Assembly (NCBI GenBank): GCA_031401535.1
Contig: JANNRP010000228.1
Coordinates: forward strand, 1-8,393
Length of the DNA stretch: 8,393 bases
Source: JAKFWF01 sp031401535
GTDB taxonomy: Bacteria; Pseudomonadota; Alphaproteobacteria; Rhizobiales; Hyphomicrobiaceae
Reading direction: 5' to 3'
Part shown: piece by piece, positions 1 through 6,311 of the stretch
How the letters are laid out: each line of letters begins with the position of its first letter
Numbering within the stretch: the first letter of the stretch is position 1
Notes under the pieces: model-generated
What the model was told of the DNA's origin: nothing
What the model saw: only the letters and a program-made list of their open reading frames with translations
The model's database searches: none
Translations under genes and position numbers: made by a program

Positions 1-1908
1 AGCTACGATCGCCAAAAGCAAACCGAGCTATCGCTCAAACAATACCTCGACAATTGCAAAACCGATCCACTGATGTACGCCAGCGCCGCGGAGCGCATGA
101 TGGCGGCCATCGGCGAGCCCGAGTACATCGACAGTTCCAAGGATCCGCGCATCAGCCGGCTGTTCATGAACCGGACGGTGAAGGTCTACTCCGCCTTCAA
201 GGACTTCTATGGCCTTGAAGAAACCATTGAGCGCATCGTCGGCTTCTTCCGCCATGCTGCCCAAGGCTTGGAGGAGCGCAAGCAAATCCTCTACCTTCTG
301 GGGCCGGTTGGCGGTGGCAAGTCTTCACTTGCCGAGCGCCTCACCGAACTGATGGAAAAACGACCGGTCTATGTGCTCAAAGCAGGTGACGAGATCAGCC
401 CGATCTTCGAGAGCCCGCTCGGCCTATTCGACCCTGCGACCATGGGGGCGGCGCTAGAAGAGCGCTACAACATCCCGCGCCGCAAACTCACCGGCAAGAT
501 GAGCCCTTGGGCCATCAAGCGCTTGGACGAATTTGGCGGCGATATCTCGAAATTCTCGGTCGTGCGTATCAACCCCTCGCGTCTGCGGCAGGTGTGTGTC
601 GCCAAGACAGAGCCCGGCGACGATAACAATCAGGACATTTCCGCACTCGTCGGCAAGGTCGATATCCGCAAGCTTGAGTTCCACGGACAAAGTGATGCCG
701 ATGCCTATTCCTATTCGGGCGGCCTCAACCGCACGACACAGGGCATGCTCGAGTTCGTCGAAATGTTCAAAGCGCCTATCAAAATGTTGCATCCGCTTCT
801 GACAGCAACGCAAGATGGCGTCTATGTCGGTACTGAAAACGTTGGCGCGATGCCCTACCAGGGCATAATTATCGCGCACTCCAACGAGAGTGAGTGGCAA
901 AGTTTCCGCGCGAACAAGAACAATGAAGCGTTCCTGGATCGGATTTGCGTCATTCAAGTCCCCTACTGCCTACGGGTGTCTGAAGAGCAGAAGATTTACG
1001 AGAAACTACTCTCATCGTCGGAGGTCAATAAGGCGCCATGCGCGCCGGGAACGTTGCAGATGCTTGCACAGTTTTCGGTATTGACGCGCCTCAAGGACCA
1101 CGAAAATTCAAGCTTGTTCTCAAAGATGCGAGTCTATGACGGTGAAACCCTGAAGGACACAGACCCGCACGCGAAAACGATCCAAGAGTACCGCGATGCC
1201 GGAGGTATCAACGAAGGCATGGACGGCACCTCGACTAGATTTGCCTATAAGGTGCTGTCGGAAACGTTCAACTTCGACACTTACGAGGTGGCAGCCGATC
1301 CCGTTCATCTGATGTTCGTGTTGGAGCAGTCGATCCGCCGCGAGCAGATGCCGGAAGATCGCGAGGACCGGTTTATCGAGTTCATCAAGGAGGAACTTGG
1401 GCCACGCTATGCCGAGTTTATCGGCAACGAAGTCCAGAAGGCTTACCTGGAGAGCTATGCCGAGTTCGGTCAGAACCTGTTCGATCGCTACGTGTCCTAT
1501 GCCGACGCATGGATCGAGGATCAGGATTACAAGGACGCCGATACCGGCCAGCTTATGAACCGGCAAGTGCTTGATCAGGAACTATCCAAGATCGAAAAGC
1601 CGGCTGGCATCGCCAATCCCAAGGACTTCCGCTACGAGGTTGTCAAGTTCTCGCTCAGAGCACGTGCGCGCAATGGTGGTAAAAACCCAAGCTGGACGAG
1701 CTATGAAAAGATCCGCGAGGTGATCGAAAAGCGCATGTTCAGCCAAGTCGAGGATCTGCTCCCGGTCATTTCGTTCGGTGCCAAGAAGGACGGCGAGACC
1801 GACAAGAAGCACGAGGAGTTTGTGACTCGCATGGTGAGCCGCGGGTACACACCACGTCAGGTGCGCCGCCTCGTCGAATGGTACATGCGCGTGAAAAAAG
1901 CCGGTTAG
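1..1908 (+). CDS. prkA: PrkA/YeaG family AAA+ serine protein kinase (5' end outside window)
   Basis: The reading frame is open from base 1, giving 635 residues before the TAG at 1906-1908. E. coli YeaG has about 644, so only about ten N-terminal residues should be missing. The ATG at 73 is internal: the upstream codons encode family-like sequence leading into the YASAAERM block. A Walker A P-loop, GPVGGGKSS, is at window residues 101-109 (bases 301-327). Other strongly conserved blocks follow: MSPWAIKRL, KTEPGDDNNQDISALVGKVD, LHPLLTATQ, AHSNESEW and the arginine-finger-like NEAFLDR. The C-terminal third is the PrkA-specific domain. Family members are cytoplasmic; E. coli YeaG is reported as a kinase involved in starvation responses, while Bacillus PrkA has also been proposed to be an AAA+ protease, so the biochemical activity is unsettled. 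The gene heads an apparent operon with a membrane protein, yeaH and spoVR. Its promoter lies outside the window. The family call is very secure. Confidence 0.97.
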   Translation, partial: SYDRQKQTELSLKQYLDNCKTDPLMYASAAERMMAAIGEPEYIDSSKDPRISRLFMNRTVKVYSAFKDFYGLEETIERIVGFFRHAAQGLEERKQILYLLGPVGGGKSSLAERLTELMEKRPVYVLKAGDEISPIFESPLGLFDPATMGAALEERYNIPRRKLTGKMSPWAIKRLDEFGGDISKFSVVRINPSRLRQVCVAKTEPGDDNNQDISALVGKVDIRKLEFHGQSDADAYSYSGGLNRTTQGMLEFVEMFKAPIKMLHPLLTATQDGVYVGTENVGAMPYQGIIIAHSNESEWQSFRANKNNEAFLDRICVIQVPYCLRVSEEQKIYEKLLSSSEVNKAPCAPGTLQMLAQFSVLTRLKDHENSSLFSKMRVYDGETLKDTDPHAKTIQEYRDAGGINEGMDGTSTRFAYKVLSETFNFDTYEVAADPVHLMFVLEQSIRREQMPEDREDRFIEFIKEELGPRYAEFIGNEVQKAYLESYAEFGQNLFDRYVSYADAWIEDQDYKDADTGQLMNRQVLDQELSKIEKPAGIANPKDFRYEVVKFSLRARARNGGKNPSWTSYEKIREVIEKRMFSQVEDLLPVISFGAKKDGETDKKHEEFVTRMVSRGYTPRQVRRLVEWYMRVKKAG

Positions 1909-1917
1909 TGCAGGCGA

Positions 1918-1980
1918 GAGTGGGGAATAGGCAGGTCGGGAGTTAGGAGTCTTCCGAGACTAACTTTCTCTTTCCCACTC
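1918..1980 (+). other. Nested inverted repeat (structured RNA element) between prkA and the 4-TM gene
   Basis: Bases 1918-1927 (GAGTGGGGAA) pair with 1971-1980 (TTTCCCACTC) over 10 bp, with one G-U. Inside, AGTT 1941-1944 pairs with AACT 1962-1965 and, after a 3-nt bulge (AGG), AGTCT 1948-1952 pairs with AGACT 1957-1961 around a TCCG tetraloop. No U-tract follows the outer stem, so it does not look like a normal intrinsic terminator. It begins 9 bases after the prkA stop and ends 44 bases before the downstream Shine-Dalgarno. Possible roles are an mRNA stabiliser or processing site that sets unequal expression within the operon, or a weak attenuator. The pairing is read directly from the sequence; the function is inference. 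Confidence 0.55.
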
Positions 1981-2024
1981 CGCGTTGGCCACCGCTCACT
2001 TGCGCAGCAGAAATTGTCGACAGC

Positions 2025-2030
2025 AAGGAG
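2025..2030 (+). promoter_or_regulatory. Shine-Dalgarno AAGGAG that favours a GTG start
   Basis: AAGGAG at 2025-2030 directly abuts the ATG at 2031, leaving no spacer, which is too close for efficient initiation. The in-frame GTG at 2037 lies 6 nt from the end of the motif, an ideal distance. The start of the membrane protein gene is therefore more likely 2037 than 2031. Confidence 0.7.
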
Positions 2031-2036
2031 ATGGAC

Positions 2037-2417
2037 GTGAACGCTGCAATTTGGGTTTATGCCTGTGCAGCCCTGCTGCTCATAACAGCCGCGGTTCATT
2101 CAGTGCTGGGTGAACGTCGTTTGATGACACCACTTTTGCGTTCGCGCGATGGCGTACTGAGTTCAGAGCTGGCTCGGTTTCTGCTGCGATTTGTCTGGCA
2201 CTTCATGTCAATCCTGTTTGCTATCATTGCAGCGGCCCTCATTGCATCGCAGCAGACGCCAAGTAGCATGACGGGCGTGCTTTTGGCGGCCACAGCGATC
2301 GGGATTGGCGGCGCCGGTGTTTTCGATGCCTTTGCGACGCGGGGACGACATATAGGCTGGCCAATGCTGGTACTTATCGGGGTCTTTGCGGTGCTCGCAC
2401 TCAGGGCTGTTCAATGA
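2037..2417 (+). CDS. Uncharacterised small four-helix membrane protein within the prkA operon
   Basis: I do not recognise a named function. From the GTG at 2037 the product is 126 residues (128 from the ATG at 2031). Four hydrophobic segments are visible, numbered from 2031: about 7-26, 53-72, 80-102 and 108-126, so it should be an inner-membrane protein with very short loops. There is no cleavable signal. Two motifs look conserved-type rather than random: HSVLGERRL just after helix 1 (His23, Glu28, two Arg) and RFVWH at the start of helix 2 (Arg53, His57). I recall similar small alphaproteobacterial membrane proteins with the same HS-x-LGERR and R-F-x-WH pattern, all hypothetical. The gene is 128 bp after prkA and 37 bp before the yeaH-type gene, on the same strand, so it is probably cotranscribed. 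A role as membrane anchor, sensor or target of the PrkA/YeaH/SpoVR module is inference only. Confidence 0.82.
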   Translation: MNAAIWVYACAALLLITAAVHSVLGERRLMTPLLRSRDGVLSSELARFLLRFVWHFMSILFAIIAAALIASQQTPSSMTGVLLAATAIGIGGAGVFDAFATRGRHIGWPMLVLIGVFAVLALRAVQ

Positions 2418-2454
2418 CCGCGGTGAGCCGTAACCAACGATGCCGAGGGTCTGA

Positions 2455-3738
2455 ATGGACATTGTAGACCGCCGCCTCAACCCCAAGGCCAAGAGCCTCG
2501 GCAATCGCCAGCGCTTCCTGCGCCGGGCGAAGGCCGAAATCAGGGATGCGGTGCGTGACGCGATTAAGAAGCGCAAGGTCGCCGAAGTGAAAGGCGGCGA
2601 GAACGTTCGCATACGGTCCAAGAGCCTGCGTGAACCATCATTCGGCTTGGGTCAAGGATCGGGCCAGCGCGATTTCGTATTACCTGGAAATCGCGAGTAC
2701 TCGGTCGGCGACGTCATTCGCAAACCTGAAGGCGGCGGCGGTGGATCGGGCTCCAAAGGCGCCAATGACGGCTCGGGCGAAGACGATTTTGTCTTCAATC
2801 TCAGCCGCGACGAGTTCCTCGACATCTTCTTTGAGGACTTGAAGTTACCAAACCTCGTCAAGGCAAAACTCAAGGATCTGCGCTCACCCCAGCCGGTTCG
2901 CGCCGGCCACACGACCGACGGCCCGCCGGCCCGGCTCAACCAGTTGCGCACGATGCGCAACAGCATGGCACGGCGCATCGCTTTACATCGCCCTCGGATA
3001 AAAGACCTGGAGGAACTCGAAGCGGAGATCAATCGACTTGAGGCGCTCGATCCAAAGGATGATGCAAAGATCACCGCATTGAAGGCGCGCCTGTCGCGAT
3101 TAAGCTACCTGCGTAAGGTTGTTGCATACATCGACCCGCTCGACCTGCAGTACAACCGGTTTGAACGCAAACCGAAACCAAAGACACAGGCCGTCATGTT
3201 CTGCCTGATGGACGTATCTGCATCGATGACCGAGCCCCTGAAGGACCTCGCCAAGCGTTTCTTCATGCTGCTGCATTTGTTTCTGACGCGACACTATGCG
3301 GAAGTTGATATTGTGTTCATCCGACACACCACAGAAGCGCAGGAAGTCGACGAAGAGACGTTCTTTCGTGCCACTGAAACCGGCGGCACAATTATTTCAA
3401 CGGCACTCAATGAAATGATGCGTATTGTTGCCGAGCGTTATTCTCCAGCGGATTGGAACATCTACGCGGCGCAGGCATCCGACGGGCACAACTTCGATGA
3501 CGATATGCAGCAATGTCTTGAACTGCTCGAGGGCGCGATATTACCAATAAGTCAGTATTATGCATACATTGAGGTCAGTGAGAGCGACGGCATGCCCAGA
3601 TTGCCCAGTGTCGCCTGGTCCGGCTACGAGGAAATCGCCGAGCGCCAATCGACATTCGCGATGCGCCAGGTAGCCTCTCCGGGCGACATCTACCCTGTGT
3701 TCCAGGAATTGTTTGCCGCTTCAGAACTCAGGTCTTAG
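2455..3738 (+). CDS. yeaH: YeaH/YhbH (DUF444) family VWA-domain protein
   Basis: The product is 427 residues, the same length as E. coli YeaH, and aligns by eye along its whole length. The N-terminus has the family DRRLNPKAKSLGNRQRFLRR block. A glycine-rich linker (about 92-107, GGGGGSGS) precedes the DFVFNLSRDEFLDIFFEDL segment. A charged, probably coiled-coil stretch spans about 182-222. The C-terminal von Willebrand A-like domain starts near 245; its MIDAS motif is D253-V-S-A-S257 (commonly DVSGS), with the ETGGT threonine at 312 and the QASDG aspartate at 343 as further likely metal-site residues. The start ATG at 2455 has GAGGG at 2445-2449, 5 nt upstream. The family is cytoplasmic and is functionally tied to PrkA/YeaG; VWA proteins often act as substrate adaptors for AAA+ ATPases, which would fit here. 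spoVR follows after only 2 bp, so translational coupling is likely. Confidence 0.95.
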   Translation: MDIVDRRLNPKAKSLGNRQRFLRRAKAEIRDAVRDAIKKRKVAEVKGGENVRIRSKSLREPSFGLGQGSGQRDFVLPGNREYSVGDVIRKPEGGGGGSGSKGANDGSGEDDFVFNLSRDEFLDIFFEDLKLPNLVKAKLKDLRSPQPVRAGHTTDGPPARLNQLRTMRNSMARRIALHRPRIKDLEELEAEINRLEALDPKDDAKITALKARLSRLSYLRKVVAYIDPLDLQYNRFERKPKPKTQAVMFCLMDVSASMTEPLKDLAKRFFMLLHLFLTRHYAEVDIVFIRHTTEAQEVDEETFFRATETGGTIISTALNEMMRIVAERYSPADWNIYAAQASDGHNFDDDMQQCLELLEGAILPISQYYAYIEVSESDGMPRLPSVAWSGYEEIAERQSTFAMRQVASPGDIYPVFQELFAASELRS

Positions 3739-3740
3739 TC

Positions 3741-5312
3741 ATGAATGACACGGTGACGATCCCTTCCCGCACCGACGCACCACTGGAACAGCCATTGTTC
3801 ATAGGTGCTGAGTGGGATTTCGCGCTCGTGCAAAAAACCTACGATGCGATCGAAAAGATCGGCGTAGGCGAGTTGGGTCTGGACATCTATCCGAACCAGA
3901 TCGAAGTCATCACGGCAGATCAAATGCTCGATGCCTATGCCTCAATTGGCATGCCGAATATGTATCGGCATTGGTCGTTCGGGAAGCATTACGCCCGCGA
4001 GGAAGGCATGTATCGCCGCGGCGGACGCTCGCTCGCCTATGAGCTTGTGATCAATTCAGACCCCTGCATCAACTACATCATGGAAGAGAATACCATGACG
4101 ATGCAGACGCTGGTCATGGCGCACGCTGCCATGGGACACAACCATTTTTTCAAGAATAATTATCTGTTCAAGCAGTGGACCGACGCGACATCGATCCTCG
4201 ACTATTTGGCGTTCGCCAAAGAGTACGTCAGCGAGTGCGAGGAAAAATTCGGGGTCGAGGCCGTCGAAGCGGTGCTCGATAGCGCTCACGCGCTGATGAA
4301 TCAGGGCATCAGTCGGCATCCAGCCAAACGCCCGACGAGAACATCGGAAAAGGATAAAGCAACGAAGCGGCGCGAGCACGAGGAGCAGACTTACAACGAA
4401 CTTTGGCGCACCGTGCCTCGGTCAGCACTGCCAAAACCGGTAGCCGATGCCGAAAGCAAGTCTGCGGCGGTTGAGAGTATTGCGCTCGGACTGCCGCAGG
4501 AGAACCTGCTGTATTTCCTCGAGAAGCATGCGCCAAAACTAGAGGACTGGCAGCGGGAATTGCTACGGATCGTACGCATGCTCGCGCAGTATTTCTACCC
4601 TCAGCGCCAGACCAAAGTTATGAACGAAGGTTGCGCCACGTTTGTCCACTACGAGATCATGAACCGCATGTACGATCGCGGCCTCATTACCGAAGGCTCA
4701 ATGCTGGAATTCATGCATTCGCACTCGTCGGTGGTGTTCCAGCCAAAGTTCGAGGACAAATACTATGGCGGCATGAACCCCTACGCGCTTGGCTTTGCCA
4801 TGATGCAGGACATCAAGCGCATGTGTGAAAACCCCACGGAAGAAGACCGTGTTTGGTTCCCGGAATTCGCTGGCACCGGCAATACCATGGGCGTACTGAA
4901 GGATGCCTGGGCCAACTTCCGTGACGACAGCTTCATCTTGCAGTATCTCTCGCCAAAGCTTATGCGCGACTTTAGATTTTTCGCGCTGCACGACAATTCG
5001 GCGTTCCCAGTCGTGGAAGTGAAATCAATCCACGACGAGAAAGGCTACCGCTACATTCGCAAGGCTCTCGCCGCACAATACGATACATCAGCCCGCGACC
5101 CGGACATTCAGGTTGTAAATGCGGATTTGTCCGGCGGCCGCCGCTTGACGTTACAGCATCGCGTACGGAACAATATTCCGCTCGATGCCGATAGCTGTGA
5201 GCGGACATTGCAGCATGTGGCACGGCTGTGGGGATATCGTGTCAAGCTCATCGAGGTCTATGCCGACACCGGCAAAATCGTGAAAGAGCACGAAACCCTG
5301 CCGTTGCCATGA
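3741..5312 (+). CDS. spoVR: SpoVR/YcgB family protein
   Basis: The product is 523 residues (E. coli YcgB is about 510) and shows family blocks throughout: IEVITADQMLDAYASIGMP, HWSFGK, INSDPCINYIMEENTMTMQTLVMAHA, GHNHFFKNNYLF, NQGISRHP, PQENLLYFLEKHAP, QYFYPQRQTKVMNEG, FMHSHSSVVFQP, NPYALGFAM and LSPKLMRDFRFF. It is predicted cytoplasmic. The molecular role is unknown; in Bacillus, spoVR affects spore cortex formation, but the family is common in non-sporulating bacteria beside prkA and yeaH. The signature usually read as NEGWATFWHY is here NEGCATFVHY (295-304), with both tryptophans replaced. I recall this as typical of one SpoVR subgroup rather than damage. A cluster of invariant-looking polar residues (His128, His133, His135, Glu296, His303) could form a metal site, but this is speculative. 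The region around 194-250 is a variable charged insert. Start ATG 3741 is 2 bp after the yeaH stop, with a weak AGGT at 3730-3733. Confidence 0.95.
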   Translation: MNDTVTIPSRTDAPLEQPLFIGAEWDFALVQKTYDAIEKIGVGELGLDIYPNQIEVITADQMLDAYASIGMPNMYRHWSFGKHYAREEGMYRRGGRSLAYELVINSDPCINYIMEENTMTMQTLVMAHAAMGHNHFFKNNYLFKQWTDATSILDYLAFAKEYVSECEEKFGVEAVEAVLDSAHALMNQGISRHPAKRPTRTSEKDKATKRREHEEQTYNELWRTVPRSALPKPVADAESKSAAVESIALGLPQENLLYFLEKHAPKLEDWQRELLRIVRMLAQYFYPQRQTKVMNEGCATFVHYEIMNRMYDRGLITEGSMLEFMHSHSSVVFQPKFEDKYYGGMNPYALGFAMMQDIKRMCENPTEEDRVWFPEFAGTGNTMGVLKDAWANFRDDSFILQYLSPKLMRDFRFFALHDNSAFPVVEVKSIHDEKGYRYIRKALAAQYDTSARDPDIQVVNADLSGGRRLTLQHRVRNNIPLDADSCERTLQHVARLWGYRVKLIEVYADTGKIVKEHETLPLP

Positions 5313-5406
5313 AACCGTTGCAACCGGCAACCGCTTGTGACATGCAAAACCGACTGACGATAGCAAGCGCAGTTTATAGTCAGTGATAAATTCAAATAAT
5401 CGGGAT

Positions 5407-5451
5407 TTCAGGTTGGTGTCGGCACGCGGACACCAATATCTCAACCCTGAA
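5407..5451. terminator. Hairpin between spoVR and tRNA-Gly, possible bidirectional terminator
   Basis: TTGGTGTC at 5413-5420 pairs perfectly with GACACCAA at 5429-5436 across an 8-nt loop. An outer TTCAGG (5407-5412) can pair with CCTGAA (5446-5451), leaving a 9-nt bulge on one side. It sits in the 143-bp gap where the + strand spoVR operon and the minus strand tRNA converge, and begins 5 bases past the tRNA 3' CCA. There is no strong run of T on either side; the minus-strand flank is only moderately T-rich, so Rho-independent termination is plausible but unproven. I see no gene elsewhere in the gap. Confidence 0.45.
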
Positions 5452-5455
5452 TAAC

Positions 5456-5530
5456 TGGAGCGGGCGAACGGATTTGAACCGTCGACCCTCACGTTGGCAA
5501 CGTGATGCTCTACCCCTGAGCTACGCCCGC
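5456..5530 (-). tRNA. tRNA-Gly (anticodon GCC), CCA encoded
   Basis: Read on the minus strand from 5530, the sequence folds into a full cloverleaf. The acceptor stem GCGGGCG pairs with CGCCCGC, and the D stem GCTC pairs with GAGC around an AGGGGTA loop. The anticodon stem TCACG/CGTGA encloses TTGCCAA, so the anticodon is GCC, reading glycine GGC/GGU. The T arm GACGG/CCGTT encloses TTCAAAT. The discriminator base is T (U), as in bacterial tRNA-Gly, and the CCA is encoded (5458-5456). The body is 72 nt, or 75 with CCA. It converges on the spoVR operon and is divergent from the following oxygenase gene. I found no copy of its 3' end nearby, so there is no sign that it serves as an integration site here. 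Confidence 0.97.
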
Positions 5531-5601
5531 ATCCATTAGTCGGGTATCAAGCCGCTCGACTTGCGCGAGCGTCGAGGCTGTATGCCGCAAACGACCGGCC
5601 A

Positions 5602-5630
5602 TTGCAAGAGATTGTCGAACGAGACTATGA
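5602..5630 (+). promoter_or_regulatory. Candidate sigma-70-type promoter of the oxygenase gene
   Basis: TTGCAA (5602-5607) and CTATGA (5625-5630) are separated by 17 bases, which would place transcription start near 5637 and give a leader of about 50 nt. Both boxes are imperfect. The 157-bp spacer (5531-5687) between the tRNA and this gene also contains an inverted repeat, CTCGAC 5555-5560 with GTCGAG 5571-5576. This is weak evidence from pattern only. Confidence 0.25.
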
Positions 5631-5672
5631 GGCTCGCATCGTGCATCACGCCGGTGTTGCCACGCGACGTGT

Positions 5673-5678
5673 GAAGGA
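5673..5678 (+). promoter_or_regulatory. Ribosome binding site GAAGGA of the oxygenase gene
   Basis: GAAGGA lies 9 nt before the ATG at 5688 and supports this start, which also gives the usual N-terminus for the family. Confidence 0.6.
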
Positions 5679-5687
5679 CGCCCATAA

Positions 5688-6311
5688 ATGCCGCAGATCG
5701 AGACGCTATTCGTCACCAAAATCTACCGTGCCGACCTGATCGATGAAGCGTCCCCCGGCCTCAACGCCGATCTCGTTCGGGCGGTAAAGGCCATTGCACG
5801 TGACGACAAAGCGGGCGCCGCGTGGTCGAAGGAGCACGGCTACAAGGGTTACACGTCTTACGCCTCGCTCGCCGATCTACCGGTGCGAGAGCCTGCAATC
5901 GCCCACTTGAAGCGGTCGCTTGATCGCCACGTCGCCAAATTTACCTCGGAAGTGGCATTCGACTTGGGTCGCAGCCGACGGTTGAAACTCGACAGCCTGT
6001 GGATCAACGTGCTGGAGTCGGGTGGCGTACATACCGGGCATATCCACCCGCACAGCGTCGTCAGCGGTACCTACTACGTGGCGGTGCCGGACGGATCGAG
6101 CGCCATCCAATTCGAGGACCCGCGCCTACCCATGATGATGGCAGCACCGACACGGCGCGCGGACGCCGACATCGGGCAAAAGACATTCGTTTCGATTGCG
6201 CCAGACCCCGGAACGCTATTGCTGTGGGAGAGTTGGCTTCGCCATGAGGTGCCGGTCAATCGGAGCCATCAGAGCCGTATCAGCATCAGCTTCAACTACC
6301 GCTGGGGCTGA
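5688..6311 (+). CDS. Putative 2-oxoglutarate/Fe(II) oxygenase, TIGR02466-like
   Basis: The product is 207 residues, a normal length for this family of small double-stranded beta-helix proteins with no signal peptide or membrane segment. The core runs from SLWINVLESGG (103-113) to HIHPHSVVSGTYYVAVP (118-134), then QFEDPRLP (141-148), TLLLWESWLRHEVPVN (176-191) and RISISFNYRW (197-206). By family logic, the His118-x-His120 pair and His186 are candidate iron ligands and Arg197 a candidate 2-oxoglutarate ligand; note that the first pair is H-x-H rather than the classical H-x-D. The substrate is unknown; relatives occur in bacteria and marine phages and are annotated only as putative oxygenases. 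It stands alone on the + strand between a divergent tRNA and a convergent GNAT gene, whose last 20 bp it overlaps. The fold call is fairly secure, enzymatic activity less so. Confidence 0.85.
   Translation: MPQIETLFVTKIYRADLIDEASPGLNADLVRAVKAIARDDKAGAAWSKEHGYKGYTSYASLADLPVREPAIAHLKRSLDRHVAKFTSEVAFDLGRSRRLKLDSLWINVLESGGVHTGHIHPHSVVSGTYYVAVPDGSSAIQFEDPRLPMMMAAPTRRADADIGQKTFVSIAPDPGTLLLWESWLRHEVPVNRSHQSRISISFNYRWG

Noticed and set aside
454..957. Long minus strand open frame (167 codons) inside prkA
   Set aside because: It lies antisense to a strongly conserved gene, its translation has no recognisable family features, and it is explained by the codon bias of the + strand gene.
2208..2621. Minus strand open frame of 137 codons spanning the 4-TM/yeaH junction
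   Set aside because: It is Arg-rich without domain features and opposes two well-supported genes.
4310..4500. Charged variable stretch in SpoVR as an insertion or frameshift
   Set aside because: The frame stays open, and E. coli YcgB also has a charged variable segment at this place; the total length is only slightly above normal.
5456..5530. tRNA-Gly as an attachment site for an integrated element
   Set aside because: No repeat of the tRNA 3' end and no integrase gene are present, and the flanking genes look like ordinary chromosome.
5510..5719. Minus strand open frame overlapping the tRNA 5' end and the oxygenase start
   Set aside because: It runs into the tRNA gene, has no family resemblance and has no convincing ribosome binding site.
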